This document shows positions 1 through 12,035 of a stretch of 64,000 bases of DNA, in pieces (the first letter of the stretch is position 1; each line of letters opens with the position of its first letter). Below the pieces are notes generated by a model. That model saw nothing but the letters and a program-made list of their open reading frames with translations, did no database searches and had not been told where the DNA came from. This DNA is from Blastomussa wellsi (taxonomy: Eukaryota; Cnidaria; Anthozoa; Scleractinia; Plerogyridae): the NCBI GenBank assembly GCA_947652115.1, contig OX393562.1, positions 31,137,734 to 31,201,733 on the forward strand. Reading direction: 5' to 3'. The translations under genes were made by a program, and so were the position numbers.

Positions 1-215
1 CGTAATTCGAGCTTCAATTCCTTAGGGTCCACGATTAGAACTTAAACTCAGGCCAAATCCAGAATGCGAGTCAAAATTTTCAGCTTATCCGCCAGCCGCC
101 ATCATTTCGGAAGCCGCGAATTTGCCCAACTTTTGGAAACTGGTCCGCAATAAGCACGCGCGCGGTTTTTAAAACTGAATCACATTCGTCGATCCGCGAA
201 TCTATTCAACTCACT
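1..215. mobile_element. End fragment of a MITE rich in ATCCGC motifs
   Basis: The segment near 185-215 (gtcgatccgcgaatctattca) matches the end of the element at 9607-10063, and the same scattered tccgc/atccg motifs run through it. I read it as the right end of a second copy cut by the window edge. The two copies are diverged, so the left limit and family are uncertain. Confidence 0.4.
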
Positions 216-474
216 CCCAGAATTGGTCACTCGTGCTTTCCTTCCATCTTGCTGCTGGCACCGGTTGCTTCGATGCGAGGTTTTGTTTATTCATTGCATC
301 GTTGCTGATTTCGGTTTTGTTATCATTGGTTTTCGTGATTCCTTTGGTTTTGGCTATGCAACATTCGGTGTCTCCACTTTGTGTTTTATCACGTTGAAAA
401 AACTGTGTTATTTTTTGGTTTTCCGTTAAGTTTGATTCGAAACATTTAGTTTTATACCTTGTAATAATTAGAAA

Positions 475-735
475 TGATTATTAAATTATTTCGCGCCCTT
501 AGACGTCAGTAGGCCATCTTGTAAACTAGGGCATTCACAAAATTCTCTTTTCAAGAGCCGACTCGAAGAATCTGCATGATGTAGAAAGCGATTATTCAAT
601 GTTATTAAATTATTTCGCGCCCCTAGACCACATGCATTTTTAAACTAAAGACCATCTTATCAACAAGGGCAATTCACGAAATTATCTTATCAAGAGAGCA
701 CGAAACATCTTCATGACGTAGAAAGCGCTATAACC
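475..735. repeat. Diverged tandem duplication overlapping the 3' end of the 682-1755 gene
   Basis: About 120 bp is present twice in direct orientation, at roughly 475-590 and 600-735. Shared landmarks are ttaaattatttcgcgccc, a catctt...aac.agggcaa block, a caagag run and a tagaaagcg end. The second unit covers the stop codon and last codons of the minus-strand ORF, so a decayed copy of that gene's 3' end lies just downstream of it. Confidence 0.6.
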
Positions 736-1755
736 CGCATTTTGAAGTTTGTGAGTCTCAAACGGGATGTCCAATTTCTTGAGAATTTCTTCCATGCTGT
801 TGCCTTTTCTACACTCAGGGAACAGCGCGGAGTGAAGAGTGAGTGTATCAATTATTTCTTTATCTTCAGCATCGAGTCCTTGTGCTCTCAAAAAATGCAA
901 AATGTCCCCTGAGGACGTTGAGTGACTGATCAAAAAATCAACTTGCGAAATGTCGTCTTGAAACTTGTCCAATATCTCAGTGAGACTTGTTATTTTAATA
1001 GTACCAAGTAAGAAATCGTCGAAAAGTTTTGGTGTAATGTTCTTGTTAAGCGTGGAAGAATATTCCTTCGCAATATAGACGAGGTGTTTTTCGCATTCTT
1101 GCTGACTTTCCAGTGAGAAAATAACATAACCAAGCTGCAGGATTTTCTTTGTGTCCTGTTCAGAAAACTTCGCATTAAATGCTAAAAATGACGGCGTTTT
1201 TGCGTCCATAACATCGTTTATCCTCTCCAACAAATAAACACCATTAATGTGCCTTTGCTGAACGATGGAGCGATTTTTCTGGCGCAGTTGATCCCTAAAA
1301 ATGATGAAATCTTTGAGAGATTTGAAGATTCTCATGATCTGAGGTGTCTTCCACGACAGTTTCACTGGTGAAACCTCAGGCAATCTGTAACCCAAATCTG
1401 CTGCCTTTTCCATCTTTTCTTTGAAAACCGTATAGCCTTTAAAATCTATAAAGATACCAGCTTTGTGATCGACACCATAGGCTATAACGAAGATCAATTC
1501 CTTCAAATGGCGATCAAAAGTGTGACTGAAGTAATATTTGACTTTCTCATAACAATGTCTCCCCTTGTCACGACAGGCTTGTACCCAGGTCTCTCTCAAC
1601 GTCTGGTAGTTGTACATGTATTCAGGACAGTTCTTACACACCATAGTACATGGTAAGAAAACTCTGGAATTCACTTGACGATCAGTCATTGTTCTTCCCA
1701 CTTGCGTGTCAATAGCCACTATATCTGCACAAACAGAACTGACAGAACAAAACAT
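682..1755 (-). CDS. Unrecognised single-exon protein, up to 357 aa
   Basis: An uninterrupted reading frame of 357 codons with ordinary protein composition: charged, with regular hydrophobic spacing and no low complexity. I do not recognise the family. A cysteine cluster lies near residues 36-43 (C-x2-V-C-K-N-C), followed by a mixed helix/strand-like region and a Leu/Lys-rich C-terminus. There is no clear signal peptide or long membrane segment. The start is uncertain. The first ATG at 1755 is followed by a pyrimidine-rich stretch ending in a good acceptor (tctgtttgtgcag) at about residue 10, so the ORF may be a terminal exon with its real start upstream. Another candidate is Met23 (MTDRQV). 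The length and clean frame argue for a real gene in this otherwise frame-poor DNA. A domesticated or TE-derived ORF cannot be excluded. Confidence 0.6.
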   Translation of the reverse strand: MFCSVSSVCADIVAIDTQVGRTMTDRQVNSRVFLPCTMVCKNCPEYMYNYQTLRETWVQACRDKGRHCYEKVKYYFSHTFDRHLKELIFVIAYGVDHKAGIFIDFKGYTVFKEKMEKAADLGYRLPEVSPVKLSWKTPQIMRIFKSLKDFIIFRDQLRQKNRSIVQQRHINGVYLLERINDVMDAKTPSFLAFNAKFSEQDTKKILQLGYVIFSLESQQECEKHLVYIAKEYSSTLNKNITPKLFDDFLLGTIKITSLTEILDKFQDDISQVDFLISHSTSSGDILHFLRAQGLDAEDKEIIDTLTLHSALFPECRKGNSMEEILKKLDIPFETHKLQNAGYSAFYVMKMFRALLIR

Positions 1756-4700
1756 TATTCTTCTATCACCTTCTAGAAGAACTCCTCGTGAATTTGAGAC
1801 TGGGAATTCGAATTAAATTTTCAATTAGACTGATTATGTCGTATCTAACTGTTAAAAATTATGTGTTCACATTCAGATAGCATCACATTTCGACTACGAG
1901 CAGCCCGTTTTCCTTAGTTGATCGGGCGTAAAAAATAAATAAATAAATAAAAGAACGCGAGCCGGTCGGACGTGAAAAATCGATTTCCCTCGTTTGTTTC
2001 ACCACTCAAGCTCCTTTTTAGCTTCACGTTCGACGGACTAACACTGAAATAGGGACTCATCGAAGTCTATAGAATAGTATAGCGGCGTTGCTCTCCTGAC
2101 ATCCTGTCTTAAAATCAAAGTCAATGACAGAGTCAAAATTTGAGAAAAATCGCTGACATATCGAGGCACTAAATATCGAAACGTCAGCTCTTCTATTAAA
2201 CTGTTTCATAGATTTTCAGCGTCACTATGTAAAAGCAAGTCGATAATTGTGATTTATGCTGACTAAGAGCTTCGAGTGGTACGTGTACATGTAGGTTTAT
2301 GCACCCATGAAGAGTACGTAATACCACTCTATCATGTAGCGGCGGCCTAACAGCCCTACACACTGCACAGCCTTACCTGAACAGCTGGCAATAACTTCAT
2401 CTGCATTCAGTATTCACTATACTCTTGAACCTCGATCAGTGGCCCAGTATATATATTTTTACAGTGTTTTTATCTGGCAATATATCTAAATTGGCATTCC
2501 TGGAAGATATTCGCCTACAAACTGCATGTTTTCAGTTTGGGCACTTCATGAAATCAAATTATCGAAAGTCAAAACACTTACTCTTTTAACAATTAATTAT
2601 CCGTTAACATTTATTTTGATGAAATGTTCGGGTAAATGTATGTGCATTTCTCAGCTCTTTGAATTTGTCTTCAAAAAATCGGCTGGGAAACTTCACTTAC
2701 CTCAAGGTAAAAAACTCACAGGTACAGTTTTCAACAACAGCCACAAAATGTTGTTTGTGGAAACAGAATAAATTACAAATGCATTTAAGGATAAATTTGA
2801 CGCCTGCGAGGTTTGAATACAATCAAGCTCATTTGACTTAAAATGCCCTTTTGTATCTTTTTGTTCCCAGCCTTATCCTGTCTGTCCTTTGCTTCTAGCT
2901 TCATCCTTTGTATTAAAATGAAAATAACTCAGCGATGGTTAACTTAAAACGTTAGGCAAGCGTGTCAAAAAAGAATAGGTTTTTGCTCCACTATGAGGTT
3001 ACCTGGCAGCGTGTAAAAACTGAAGCAATATTTTAAATGACACCCAGAAAGGGGGTACTGCAGTCATGAAAGTGATTTATCTACCTCCATGTTTTACTTG
3101 ATTTGAATTTACGCAACAAAAATGTATTAGATCTTATTAGCTGCGCGGAGCCATTTTCTGTATTGGGGCGTAGATTATTAGGGAGGGGGCCCTATATAGG
3201 ACGTCCGTGACCCCCCTTTCCCCCTTTGTGAGACTTTGACCCCCCCTTCCTCCCTTGGTGAGACTTTTTAAAGTTAACAACACACAATATTCAGGTACCG
3301 ACATGAAGACCTTGTGAGTACCCTGGGTGTGACAAAGTGTGAAACCCCCTCCCCCTAACCCCTTTAAAAATCCTGGCTTCGCCCTTTTGTAATAAAAAAA
3401 AATCCACATTTAAGGACTTAGATAATCTTAGTGTAGCCGAGTCAGTCGGCTGTCTCCCGTTCACGGAAAACAAGTAAGAAATCACTTCTTAAAATTGAAT
3501 TATTTATTAAAAAAATTTAGTTACTTGGAAACCTCCAGCAAATATTGCAACTTTCATCTTCGTCTTTGTCTTAGGAACGACGATAATATAGTATTACCTG
3601 CTGTTTATTTATCAAGTGAATTTTTAATTGCAAACTTAATGTAACTGATGCTTTGACAAGCTGTAAGCATTAAAAGACAAAATAAAGTTAATGTGACTGT
3701 CTTCTTGGAAACTGACAAAGCTATTCCGAACGCTTCCATTCCGACAGTTGGTGGTGTCTCGTTGCAGTCTTTTATTCCTTGTCACCAACATGAATTTGCA
3801 AGTTTCAATAATTGACTTTGTTCACGCACAATAATTATTCATAGTTATTCTAATCTGCAGCAGCTGCACAGTAAGCCATAGTAAGAAAGAAATTGCTTAA
3901 AATCAATATTGGCAATTTGAACGCTTGTTAATCAGCTGTAACTGGAATAGAGCAAAAGCAAAGATTCATTTTCAGAAATTCATAATTTGTACACTTAAAC
4001 AGAACTTGCTGAAATTGCATAAAATTAAACGCATTATATGTGGATAAACATAATATTGCTTGTAAGTGTGATATTCATTTCTTCTTCTTCAATTTTGGTC
4101 ATTGCGTTAAACAAGAGGGGCAAGACCGTATGTAGATATATAACAAATTCGCGATATCCAACTGTTTCCTCTAAACTGCTGCAGCAGTTTTATGCTTGCA
4201 AAAAGCGACAAAACAATAGCTTTCGCCCACAAATTAGTCATGGACTGCCTTTTAACATGGGTTTCTTGTTTAATTTACAACGCGGCTTTTCTTTTAGATA
4301 GCGGCAATATTCAATTTATTGTTTATCTTTGCGTTCAGCGAGGTATAGAAAGTTTCCCAGAAAATTTGGAAATACATTAAAATATGGGATCATAATTATT
4401 AATACCTGCAAAGTATAATCGGTCTTCCTGAAATTGTCAACGCGATGCATTTTTGAATTCATCGTTTTAGCTGAAGGTTTAATTTTTCAATTTTTGTCAT
4501 TTAGACAACAGTGCAGTGTCCAGATTTAATGGTGACTGTCGCCAAATTAATAAGGATCGTAACCGAAAATTTAAGTATCAAAATTTTTCATTGTACATGA
4601 TAAAAACTTAAACAAATTTAACGTAACAACATTCAAACACAAGTCAATTCTCGAATTAGCGGATTCAATACCCAGAGACAAATATTTGATTGTTAAATAT

Positions 4701-7489
4701 CATTAGCCAAGAACAACCCATTTGTACTTACGTTCGATTGTCCACCATCTTATAAAATTCCACATCAGCTCACAGACGTCTGTTTTCATTGTTAATATGA
4801 AAAATTGTTGGCAAGTTATAACAAAAGGACGTCTTTTTGCATTTTAACAAATGTAAATAATATATATGTATATATACAGATTATAATCGGTTACATAAAG
4901 CAGTGCAAAAAGCCGTTATGCTATGTTTGCCTTGCTATTAAAAACCACTCTTCAGGCAGTGTTTGATGTTAGTTAGGTTATATTCAGAAACTGATACTTA
5001 ATTAAAAATACTGAGTTATCAGTGCAATTTGAATTAATTTGATTTTGTGTACTTGTAATCTGCATAAGTTATTGGTAAGTTGCTATCGCCGTCAAAATCC
5101 GTCTTCATTGAGACATCTATTGTCAAGTTATAAGCAACACCACACATCTACAACTCACACATAAAATACCCCAATTATAATTTATATACTAGTATACCTA
5201 AACGGTAAAAATGCTGCCAAAGGGAGGACGAAATAACTGTGCTAGCAGTAACTTTATGAACTGTACTATCTTGTCTGCTTGGAACAATGAAGAGATGTGA
5301 GATTCCATTTGAAGCGTAAGGCACATTTACGGTCAAGCTCCCCATCTTATACCACCCGTCTTCCATAAAAATTTGAACGGCCCCCCAAGTATCAACATTC
5401 TGCAAAGGACAGTACAGAAAAAACTCTTTAACAAAACTATAAAACAAGCATTTGTTGTCAGCTATTAACATTGTAAGATCAACATTTCGCTGTTGATATA
5501 ACTGCATCAGTAACATCGTAACAGTAACTATCAATGTTTTAAAACTACAAACTTTGATCATGAGAGACCCAATGAAAGGAACTTTTGGCATAAATTACGG
5601 AAAAATTATCTTGCGAAAAAGATAAATTTCGCGGGACTGTTTTCACTGGTTATTCAACAAAAGCTCGAAGATTTAGTCGAGCAATAGATGTTTTGTTCGC
5701 AACGTTAGGTTTGCTTATAGTAACTTGTGATAAAATTTTCATTTTGCATTTGAGACAGCGCATGAATCGAAACTTATTAGACCTTATTGCGTTCGTCACA
5801 AATACGAAACGTGAATGAAAGCAATCTCAAAATTGAAAATAAAGACACAAGGAAAAAGCGCTTACGCAAAGCGCTTCACGGGATATTTTGACTTCACAAC
5901 AGACAGTGCGTTGAATTTGCACGTTCTTATGTTTTTCAGGCTTGTGTGCGAGCGGCCGAGCGAACTCAAAATTGCTTTTAAATGGAAACCGCTAAAATTT
6001 ATTACTTCCATTACAAATACAAAACTTGAGTTAAAGCATTATCAAAAATCTAAAATAAAGACACCAGCAAAGGTGAACACTTTCTTCCTTTCGTTAATAA
6101 CAGCGCAATGATCACATAAATTTGCATGTTGTGTGCGTGAAAGAAATTATCACAAGGCAGCTTCTACAGTAAATCGAAACTCGCATCGCCAGAAGGGCCG
6201 GATTTGAAACGGTCGATCACAAGGAGTCACCCCAAAATACAAGCGATTAAATGAGGTTGTAAAAACCCAAGGTATTACGGACAACTTTCGACAGCCGCGT
6301 TTTTGTCGTGCTTTCGTGACCTTTGCTCATGCTTTCCTCTGAATCCAAGAATCTCGTCTACATTTATATTTAAAAGGCATTTTTACCCAGCGAATATCTG
6401 GATAGTTTGTTTCTTTCAGTTTTCAAAAATCCAAAAACAAAATAAGTTTAAATTACCGAGTTGTTTTCAAGCATAACACATATCTGGGATGCCGAGCCCG
6501 GAATGCACGGGTTATGTTCATTCTCTCCGGCACCGATCGATCAAGAACGAAACGTAAAATTTTGACTTGACCAAAGAAAGGTACATTTCATCTGATAAAC
6601 TTATTTCTTAACTGCAAAAGAAACCAAAATTCAAGCTGAACGACACATAACCATTGGTTAGAACGAGCCGACAAAAATAGTCCGATAACGAAGCCGATAT
6701 TTGCATAACCTACTTCAGTGTAATCGACTGCACACGCTAAGTCATCTTCTCACGCATATACCACTGCGCATCCTAAATCTTCCATTTGCGCATAGCCACA
6801 ATTCCTTGCGCCTTTGATCTTACCGCCGACCAGAATTCCTTGCGTTTCGTAAAAAAAGTGATTGCAAGCCCCTATAATGTAATCTTATGCCGATTAGAGA
6901 GCTGCCTCGCTCGTTCGCTTCATGCTCACTCACTGCGGCAGCAATTAAACCATCACTGTTAAAATCGTGGGTTTGAACCATCACTGTTAAAATCGTGGGT
7001 TTGAACTCGGGGTTGTTGTTAAACGTAAAGCACGGCAAAAAGCCTCAAATACGCCCCACATCCAGCGTTACCCTGGGCGAACTAACTTTTCACTAAAATT
7101 GGTTGCCTCGGGTACCTGAGACCTTAGCGAGGCTGTAAATTAAGGTCGTTGTTCCAGTTTTTATACTGGTGAATTGAAACGGCCGAGTACTTTCGGAAAA
7201 GAAAACGCCTTGTCGAAATTGTATATTAATATTATTGCGTCGATTGGCGTTCCCGCTAGTGCAGTTATCCCTACATTTATGTAGACATAGTCTAAACACG
7301 GTTCTGAATGCTTTCTAAACTTCGGGCAGTCGGGAAAATGCATTAGTTTATTCAAGGAACACTTTGAACTATTAAAATTCAAAATAATTCGCCAAAATGA
7401 AAAGACTTCAGTTAAATTGTGTGTCGTGTTTATTAGCATTTACGGGGTTTCGGGGCTTAGTTGTTGCGTTTTGAGCGAGAGCAAACATC
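1756..7489. other. Intergenic, no gene I can support
   Basis: AT-rich DNA with short, unsupported open frames. The longest is minus 5175-5591 (138 codons, no recognisable domain). A C/T-rich stretch on the plus strand lies near 3205-3265 and 3340-3365. Diverged direct repeats sharing an ataaagacac motif occur around 5730-5910 and 5990-6160. A short AT dinucleotide-like run lies at 4860-4876. No RNA gene or conserved exon was seen. Confidence 0.5.
6948..7003. repeat. Exact 28-bp tandem duplication
   Basis: The 28-bp unit beginning aaccatcactgttaaaatcg is present twice back to back (6948-6975 and 6976-7003) without a mismatch, which suggests a recent slippage or duplication event. Confidence 0.9.
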
Positions 7490-8345
7490 CTAGTTACTCC
7501 AGTTATTTCTTCAGTCGCGAAGATTTTTGAAAGGATCATTCATGATCAATTTTATAAGTATCTTAACGATAATTTTCTCTTAGCGAACTGTAAATCTGCT
7601 GAGTTTACATCTCTCCATAGCACACTTACTTCCCTCCTTGAAGCTACAAAGAGTTGGTCTGTTAACATAGATAATGACCTGATTAATGGCGTACTATTTA
7701 TTGATTTAAAAGAACTTTCGATACGATTGATCATAACATCCTCTTACGAAAGCTAGCTAGCTATGGAGTTGATTCAAAAGCCTTAAAATATTTTGAATCG
7801 TATCTCAACAAAAGTGCCTAGTCAATGGTGAGCTATCTAGTGCCCGTGCTGTAACCTATAACCTCTAAATTTCAGTGGCAGGGATAGTATATATTGGAGC
7901 CTTATTATTTGTTCTTTTGTCTCACCTGAAGGGTGGTCCCCCCAATCGGGTGAGACCTTGTAAGAGCTGCGAGATGACCCCATTAGGGTTATCACAAAAT
8001 CTGATTATGACTCTAGCTCTTCGCTCAAATCTACGGTGGGATGACCTCTATACCAGATGGAAAAAAAAACAAAAAGCGAAACTAATGTTTAAAACCTTGA
8101 ATAAGCTAACGCCGCAGTAGTTAAAAGATCAGTTTATATACCATTCAACACAGAATACGAACTCAGAGACAAGGAAAATAGATTAGCTCTACCTAAGCCC
8201 CGAACTGACTTCCTTAAACGTAGCTTTTGCTACAGCGGGGCTCAATTGTGGACTGACAGTCTTTCTAAGGATGCTAGAGCGACAAGATCTTTTCCTCAGT
8301 TCAAAAATATTCTGAATCGTATAATGTTCTCACAATCCCACACGG
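7490..8345 (+). mobile_element. Non-LTR (LINE) retrotransposon fragment, RT plus C-terminal block
   Basis: Conceptual translation in the plus frames gives typical non-LTR reverse transcriptase strings. They include an I-F-E-R-I-I-H-D-Q start, the catalytic motif A region F-I-D-L-K-[K]-A-F-D-T-I-D-H-N split by a frameshift near 7710, and a degraded G-x-L-L-F block near 7900. From about 7965 comes the C-terminal region usual in these elements: RVITKSDYDS, then LRWDDLYTRWKKKQKAKLMF, then LPKPRTDFLKRSFCYSGAQLW. Stops and frameshifts break the frame, and the segment between the RT palm and the C-terminal block is missing. It is a dead, internally deleted copy. Clade (CR1/L2/Jockey-like) is not assigned. 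Confidence 0.8.
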
Positions 8346-8585
8346 CAAACATGCAAATCAGTTGTCAAATCTGACTGGTTTAAAATTACAGAACGAGTAC
8401 TCTGCGCATGCTCATTATTTTGGGGCAGTCGGAGGTCTTAAGCCAGAGGTCTCATTCTTTGTGGACGAGAACGGGCACCAACTGCGAACGACACAATCCA
8501 TAAGACCCACAATACCTTTCGGTGTTGTCGCGTAGTTTTACGGCTAAATTGGACAACCTTCCCTGAGACACGGCTTCAGTTTGTA
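8346..8585. other. Short spacer downstream of the EEP gene
   Basis: No feature recognised. It lies between the LINE relic and the stop codon of the minus-strand gene and may hold its 3' UTR. Confidence 0.4.
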
Positions 8586-9572
8586 TTATAATAGTTTCAA
8601 TTCAACTGCGAGTGCAAAATGATCTGAGACTAATTCGTTACTCTTTGTTACCAGCTTAATGATCCGCTTCTTCACTACTTCAATGTTAGAACGAGTGAAT
8701 ATTGCATCATAGTTACCGCCATCGACGTTAGTTTCCATTCGTACAGGAAAAACAGATTGGAGACCAGCTTGGCTCATTGCTTGTAATAGGTCTTGATATT
8801 CCGTACTGCTGTTACTAGTTGATGGATATTTGTTGTCGATGTTGAAATCTCCCGCCACTACAATGTGTGAAAGCGCAATAGTATTCTGTAAGTACGTAAC
8901 GAGCTCGTGCACTTGCAATGCTCTGGCCCACACTCCGTCAGGATCTAAGTGGGTATTGATTACAAGAAGACGCTGCGAGTTGAATACATACTCTCCGACT
9001 ACAAATCCTCTATAATCCGAAAATCCCATCATTGAGTAATTATGGTATAATTTTGACACTGTTCTTGCTAGTGGTATGCGGCTAAATATAACAATACCGC
9101 CACTTTTTCCTACATAAGGTGCGACAAAATCTGTAATCGAAGTTCTGTAGAGAAATCCACGCTTTTCCATTATTGCAATCAATAGCGTTGCACATTCCGT
9201 AAAATCAGCTATTCCTGTTTTCAAAATGTACGCCTCTTGAAACAGAACAATGTCAAAACCGTTTATGCCTTCAACAAGAGCTTTCATTCTTTCCTGTAAG
9301 CTAGAATGAGCGTATGGTGATAGGTAGTTACACCATAAGTTAACGCTGGCAAGTCGAATGTTCTTTGTTGAACTGACGGCGAGTTTATTATCCTGTTGGG
9401 CAGGCCCTTGAGTAACTTGACTGAACAAACGTATCTCTTCCTTGCTGAGACCTGTCCTCAAGAAAATTGAAGCAACCACTGTGACTGCCACAGCATACCC
9501 AAGAATTATACAGCGTCGCCTGGACCGTCTAGCAAGGGAAAAAGTTTCTAATGAATTCTTGGTTTCCAGTCT
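8586..9572 (-). CDS. Membrane-anchored EEP-fold phosphodiesterase (sphingomyelinase/DNase I-like), terminal exon
   Basis: The exon encodes an endonuclease/exonuclease/phosphatase (EEP) domain. Counting from codon 9491, the catalytic set is visible: Asn51 in SVNLWCNY, Glu86 in LFQE, His181 in NTHLD, Asp215 and Asn217 in GDFN, and Asp290-His291 in the terminal SDHFAL. This Mg-dependent fold cleaves phosphodiesters. NTHLD and SDHFAL recall neutral sphingomyelinase-like members, but the substrate cannot be read from the sequence. Upstream of 9491 the frame stays open and encodes RRSRRR followed by a hydrophobic stretch (CIILGYAVAVTVVASIF). That fits a type II signal anchor with the domain outside the cytosol. 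No in-frame ATG exists before a good acceptor (ttcgtttcgcag) that ends the exon at 9572 in phase 0, so a start exon lies further upstream (above 9572, on the right), not identified. The C-terminus is complete. Confidence 0.8.
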   Translation of the reverse strand, partial: RLETKNSLETFSLARRSRRRCIILGYAVAVTVVASIFLRTGLSKEEIRLFSQVTQGPAQQDNKLAVSSTKNIRLASVNLWCNYLSPYAHSSLQERMKALVEGINGFDIVLFQEAYILKTGIADFTECATLLIAIMEKRGFLYRTSITDFVAPYVGKSGGIVIFSRIPLARTVSKLYHNYSMMGFSDYRGFVVGEYVFNSQRLLVINTHLDPDGVWARALQVHELVTYLQNTIALSHIVVAGDFNIDNKYPSTSNSSTEYQDLLQAMSQAGLQSVFPVRMETNVDGGNYDAIFTRSNIEVVKKRIIKLVTKSNELVSDHFALAVELKLL

Positions 9573-9606
9573 CTGCGAAACGAATTTACATTTAACAATT
9601 ATCCCG

Positions 9607-10063
9607 GAGGGGGGTGAATAGGGGTACGCGAATCCGCCAATCCGTGCTATTTGTGGCCAAATCCGTCAATCCGCCACTATGTTCGTTCAAATCCGCATCT
9701 GCATTCCTTGAAAACTTTCTGTGTCATAGTTTCACTGAAAGGACAGTAGATGTTGTTTTCGGTGAAAAATTTTCAAGACGTTTCGTTTCATTGCCTTTTT
9801 TGCGGCAGTTCTAATGTAAAGCGGGGGTTTGGGTCTCATGCAAACAGAAAATGGACAAAACAAGAACATTGAGACCAGGCCTGAAGACACGCCAAGGCCA
9901 CGATACGAGTCCGGAATCCGAGATAAAATTATCAGCTAATCCGTGATCCACTGCATTATCAAAATCCGCAAATCCGCTTAAGTTTTCGCTGAAATCCGCA
10001 ATCCGTGTGCTTTTCAAGGCTAAATCCGTCGATCCGCGAACCTATTCACACCCCTCATCCCGC
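9607..10063. mobile_element. MITE with repeated AATCCGC motifs
   Basis: The ends are imperfect inverted copies: ggggggtgaatagg...acgcg at the left and cgcgaacctattcacacccc at the right. The interior carries many aatccgc/aatccg motifs in both halves. There is no coding capacity, so I read it as a non-autonomous DNA element. The window start holds part of another copy. Confidence 0.55.
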
Positions 10064-11154
10064 GAAATCGTGCGGAATATCGCCTGATACTTAGCCGACG
10101 AGGCCGTAGGCCAGACTATATTCTGCAATATTGAGTAGGACAATTGTTTTACTATTCAACAAAATGTCAACGACGCGCATTTTGCAGCTAGAAAAGTTGC
10201 CGAGACCTCGGCCGAATTATTAGTACAGATGACGGATAACAATCGCTTTATGATCAAATATGGGCAACGTGACAATTTGTTGAATAATAAAGAATTAGCA
10301 TGATGTGTAGAATCGGTAGTAACTCTGAAGGGAATATGATATATCTCTTTACAATCCAGTTGATAATTATATTTTTCTGAATACTTGGTATAATCTCGAC
10401 CTTCGAGCGGACCTCTTTATAAATGTTTCTCGTGGTAGCTTTATCGACATGTTCATTGTGACCACTAAAATGCAATTGAGCACTACTGGAATATTAAGTA
10501 GAATTCTTTTGAAAGTTGCTGCACATTTTGAAATGTCTGGGTGTGTGTCGCGAAGGTTCTTCCCTGACCCTATTTGAGGATATGAAAAACGGAAGTTGAT
10601 ACCCTATTCAAGGACCAAACCCGAAAATTTGCAAGGAAAAAACAAAAACTAAGAAACGTGTAAACGGGCCAACTTTTTGTCGTTCTTCGTTATTCGAGAC
10701 CGTTCAAGAAACCTGCAGAAAAAATTTGCCCAATCTGTTAAATAGAAATGGAGGACGAATACCATTTTCTAAATATATGCCTTGTTGACCAGGAAAAACG
10801 GTGTTCGTTACTAGATTATTGTGAAAAATAATATAGAATAAAAACAAGCAGAATGTCACCTAACAAAATATTCATGTTTAATTCTGATAATCCACCCTAG
10901 CGGAAACGCAAAAATACAAAAACTAAAAGCAAAACATATATTCCAATGCTTTATAAAAAGGAAAGGGGAAGAGGGCATAAAGTAAAAACTTATTAGCCAT
11001 ATATATTTTTGTTGTCTGTAATTTTTAGTTATTTGGAAATCATAGTCGATATACTACTTATTGTATAAGACTCCAAATAAACATGCGTGTCTTTCTCGAT
11101 TTTCGTTTGAATTCTTTCCCCCCACTGAAAAATATCTCCCAAGCTAAGAACTAA
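10064..11154. other. Intergenic, nothing recognised
   Basis: AT-rich, with no convincing ORF, RNA gene or repeat end. The first 5' exon of the minus-strand EEP gene could lie here but I could not identify it. Confidence 0.4.
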
Positions 11155-12035
11155 AACAATATAATTTTGTTTTATCAACTGGGTTGATAATGTGAATTGG
11201 CCACCGTAAAGAGATTCAAGAGCTTACGTTTCGAGCGTTAGCCCTTCGTCGGAGCGAATCAAGGAATTGTGGGTCGTGTGTTGTTTATATACAGAAAGAT
11301 GGAGCTTCGCTATTGGCTGGTGCCTGGTAACGTGAAAACAACGGAATAAATTAGTTGAATGAAAAGCGTTCGTTGATACCGTGAGGATTAAGAGTGCCGA
11401 TTTGGAAAATAAATTTTTGTTCTAGAGTTTTGCGGCTTTCCGTGTTTCCTTGGTGAAGGGAAAGGCCGCAGACTGCCATATGTTGCTTAGAATGATTAGC
11501 GAGATTGAAGTGTCTCGCGACCGGTTTCGATGCATTTTTGTCGTCTTTCTCTACGTTCCGAAGGTGTTCTCGGAATCGGTCGCCAAGTCGTCTCCTTATT
11601 TCGCCGAGGTATAACTTTTTGCAAAGAGTGCAAGTTATGCAGTAGATGGCATTGGCTGAGGTACAGGTGAAGTGATCAGTGATCTTGATAGATCGCTTGG
11701 GTCCCGATATTTTGCCAACGTTGTGAATGAAAGGGCATGTTTTGCATCGTGCGCAAGCGCATTTAAAAGTTCCGGGTTGATGACTTGTTTGGAATGCACT
11801 TCTGACTAAAAAGTTATCTATGTTTTTGTCGCGTTTGAATGAAATTAATGGAGGTTGCGAAAAGATTCTACCAGTGTCGGGATCATTTTTAAGTAATTTA
11901 AAGTTTTTGAGAATGATGGATTTAACTGCATGGTTGTCAGGGTGAAATGTGAGGGTGAATGGAATTCTATGGTTGTTTTCTCTCTGTGACGTTTGTTGTG
12001 CTGACTGTCGATCAATTTGTTGGACCTCGACAAAC
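11155..12035 (-). mobile_element. 5'-truncated Penelope-like element, inverted copy
   Basis: On the minus strand this holds the last ~230 codons of a Penelope-like (PLE) ORF followed by its 3' end with a hammerhead-like motif. It is closely similar, in inverted orientation, to 14800-15665. It abuts the plus-strand PLE directly at about 12036. A truncated inverted copy at the 5' side of a full unit is a known PLE arrangement. Indels relative to the plus copy show the two are separate insertions or old duplicates. Confidence 0.8.
11213..11260 (-). ncRNA. Hammerhead-ribozyme-like motif of a Penelope end
   Basis: On the minus strand the 48-nt segment reads stem I (GATTC..GCT), a core CCGACGA, A, stem-loop II GGGC-TAAC-GCTC, GAAA, C, GTA, then AGC..GAATC closing stem I. 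It has the order of a type I hammerhead with an almost absent helix III. The core differs from the consensus CUGANGA by C in place of U4. Hammerhead motifs in Penelope-like elements are established; activity of this copy is not. Confidence 0.55.

Noticed and set aside
5175..5591. 138-codon minus-strand open frame
   Set aside because: No domain, no splice partners and odd composition; not enough to call a gene.
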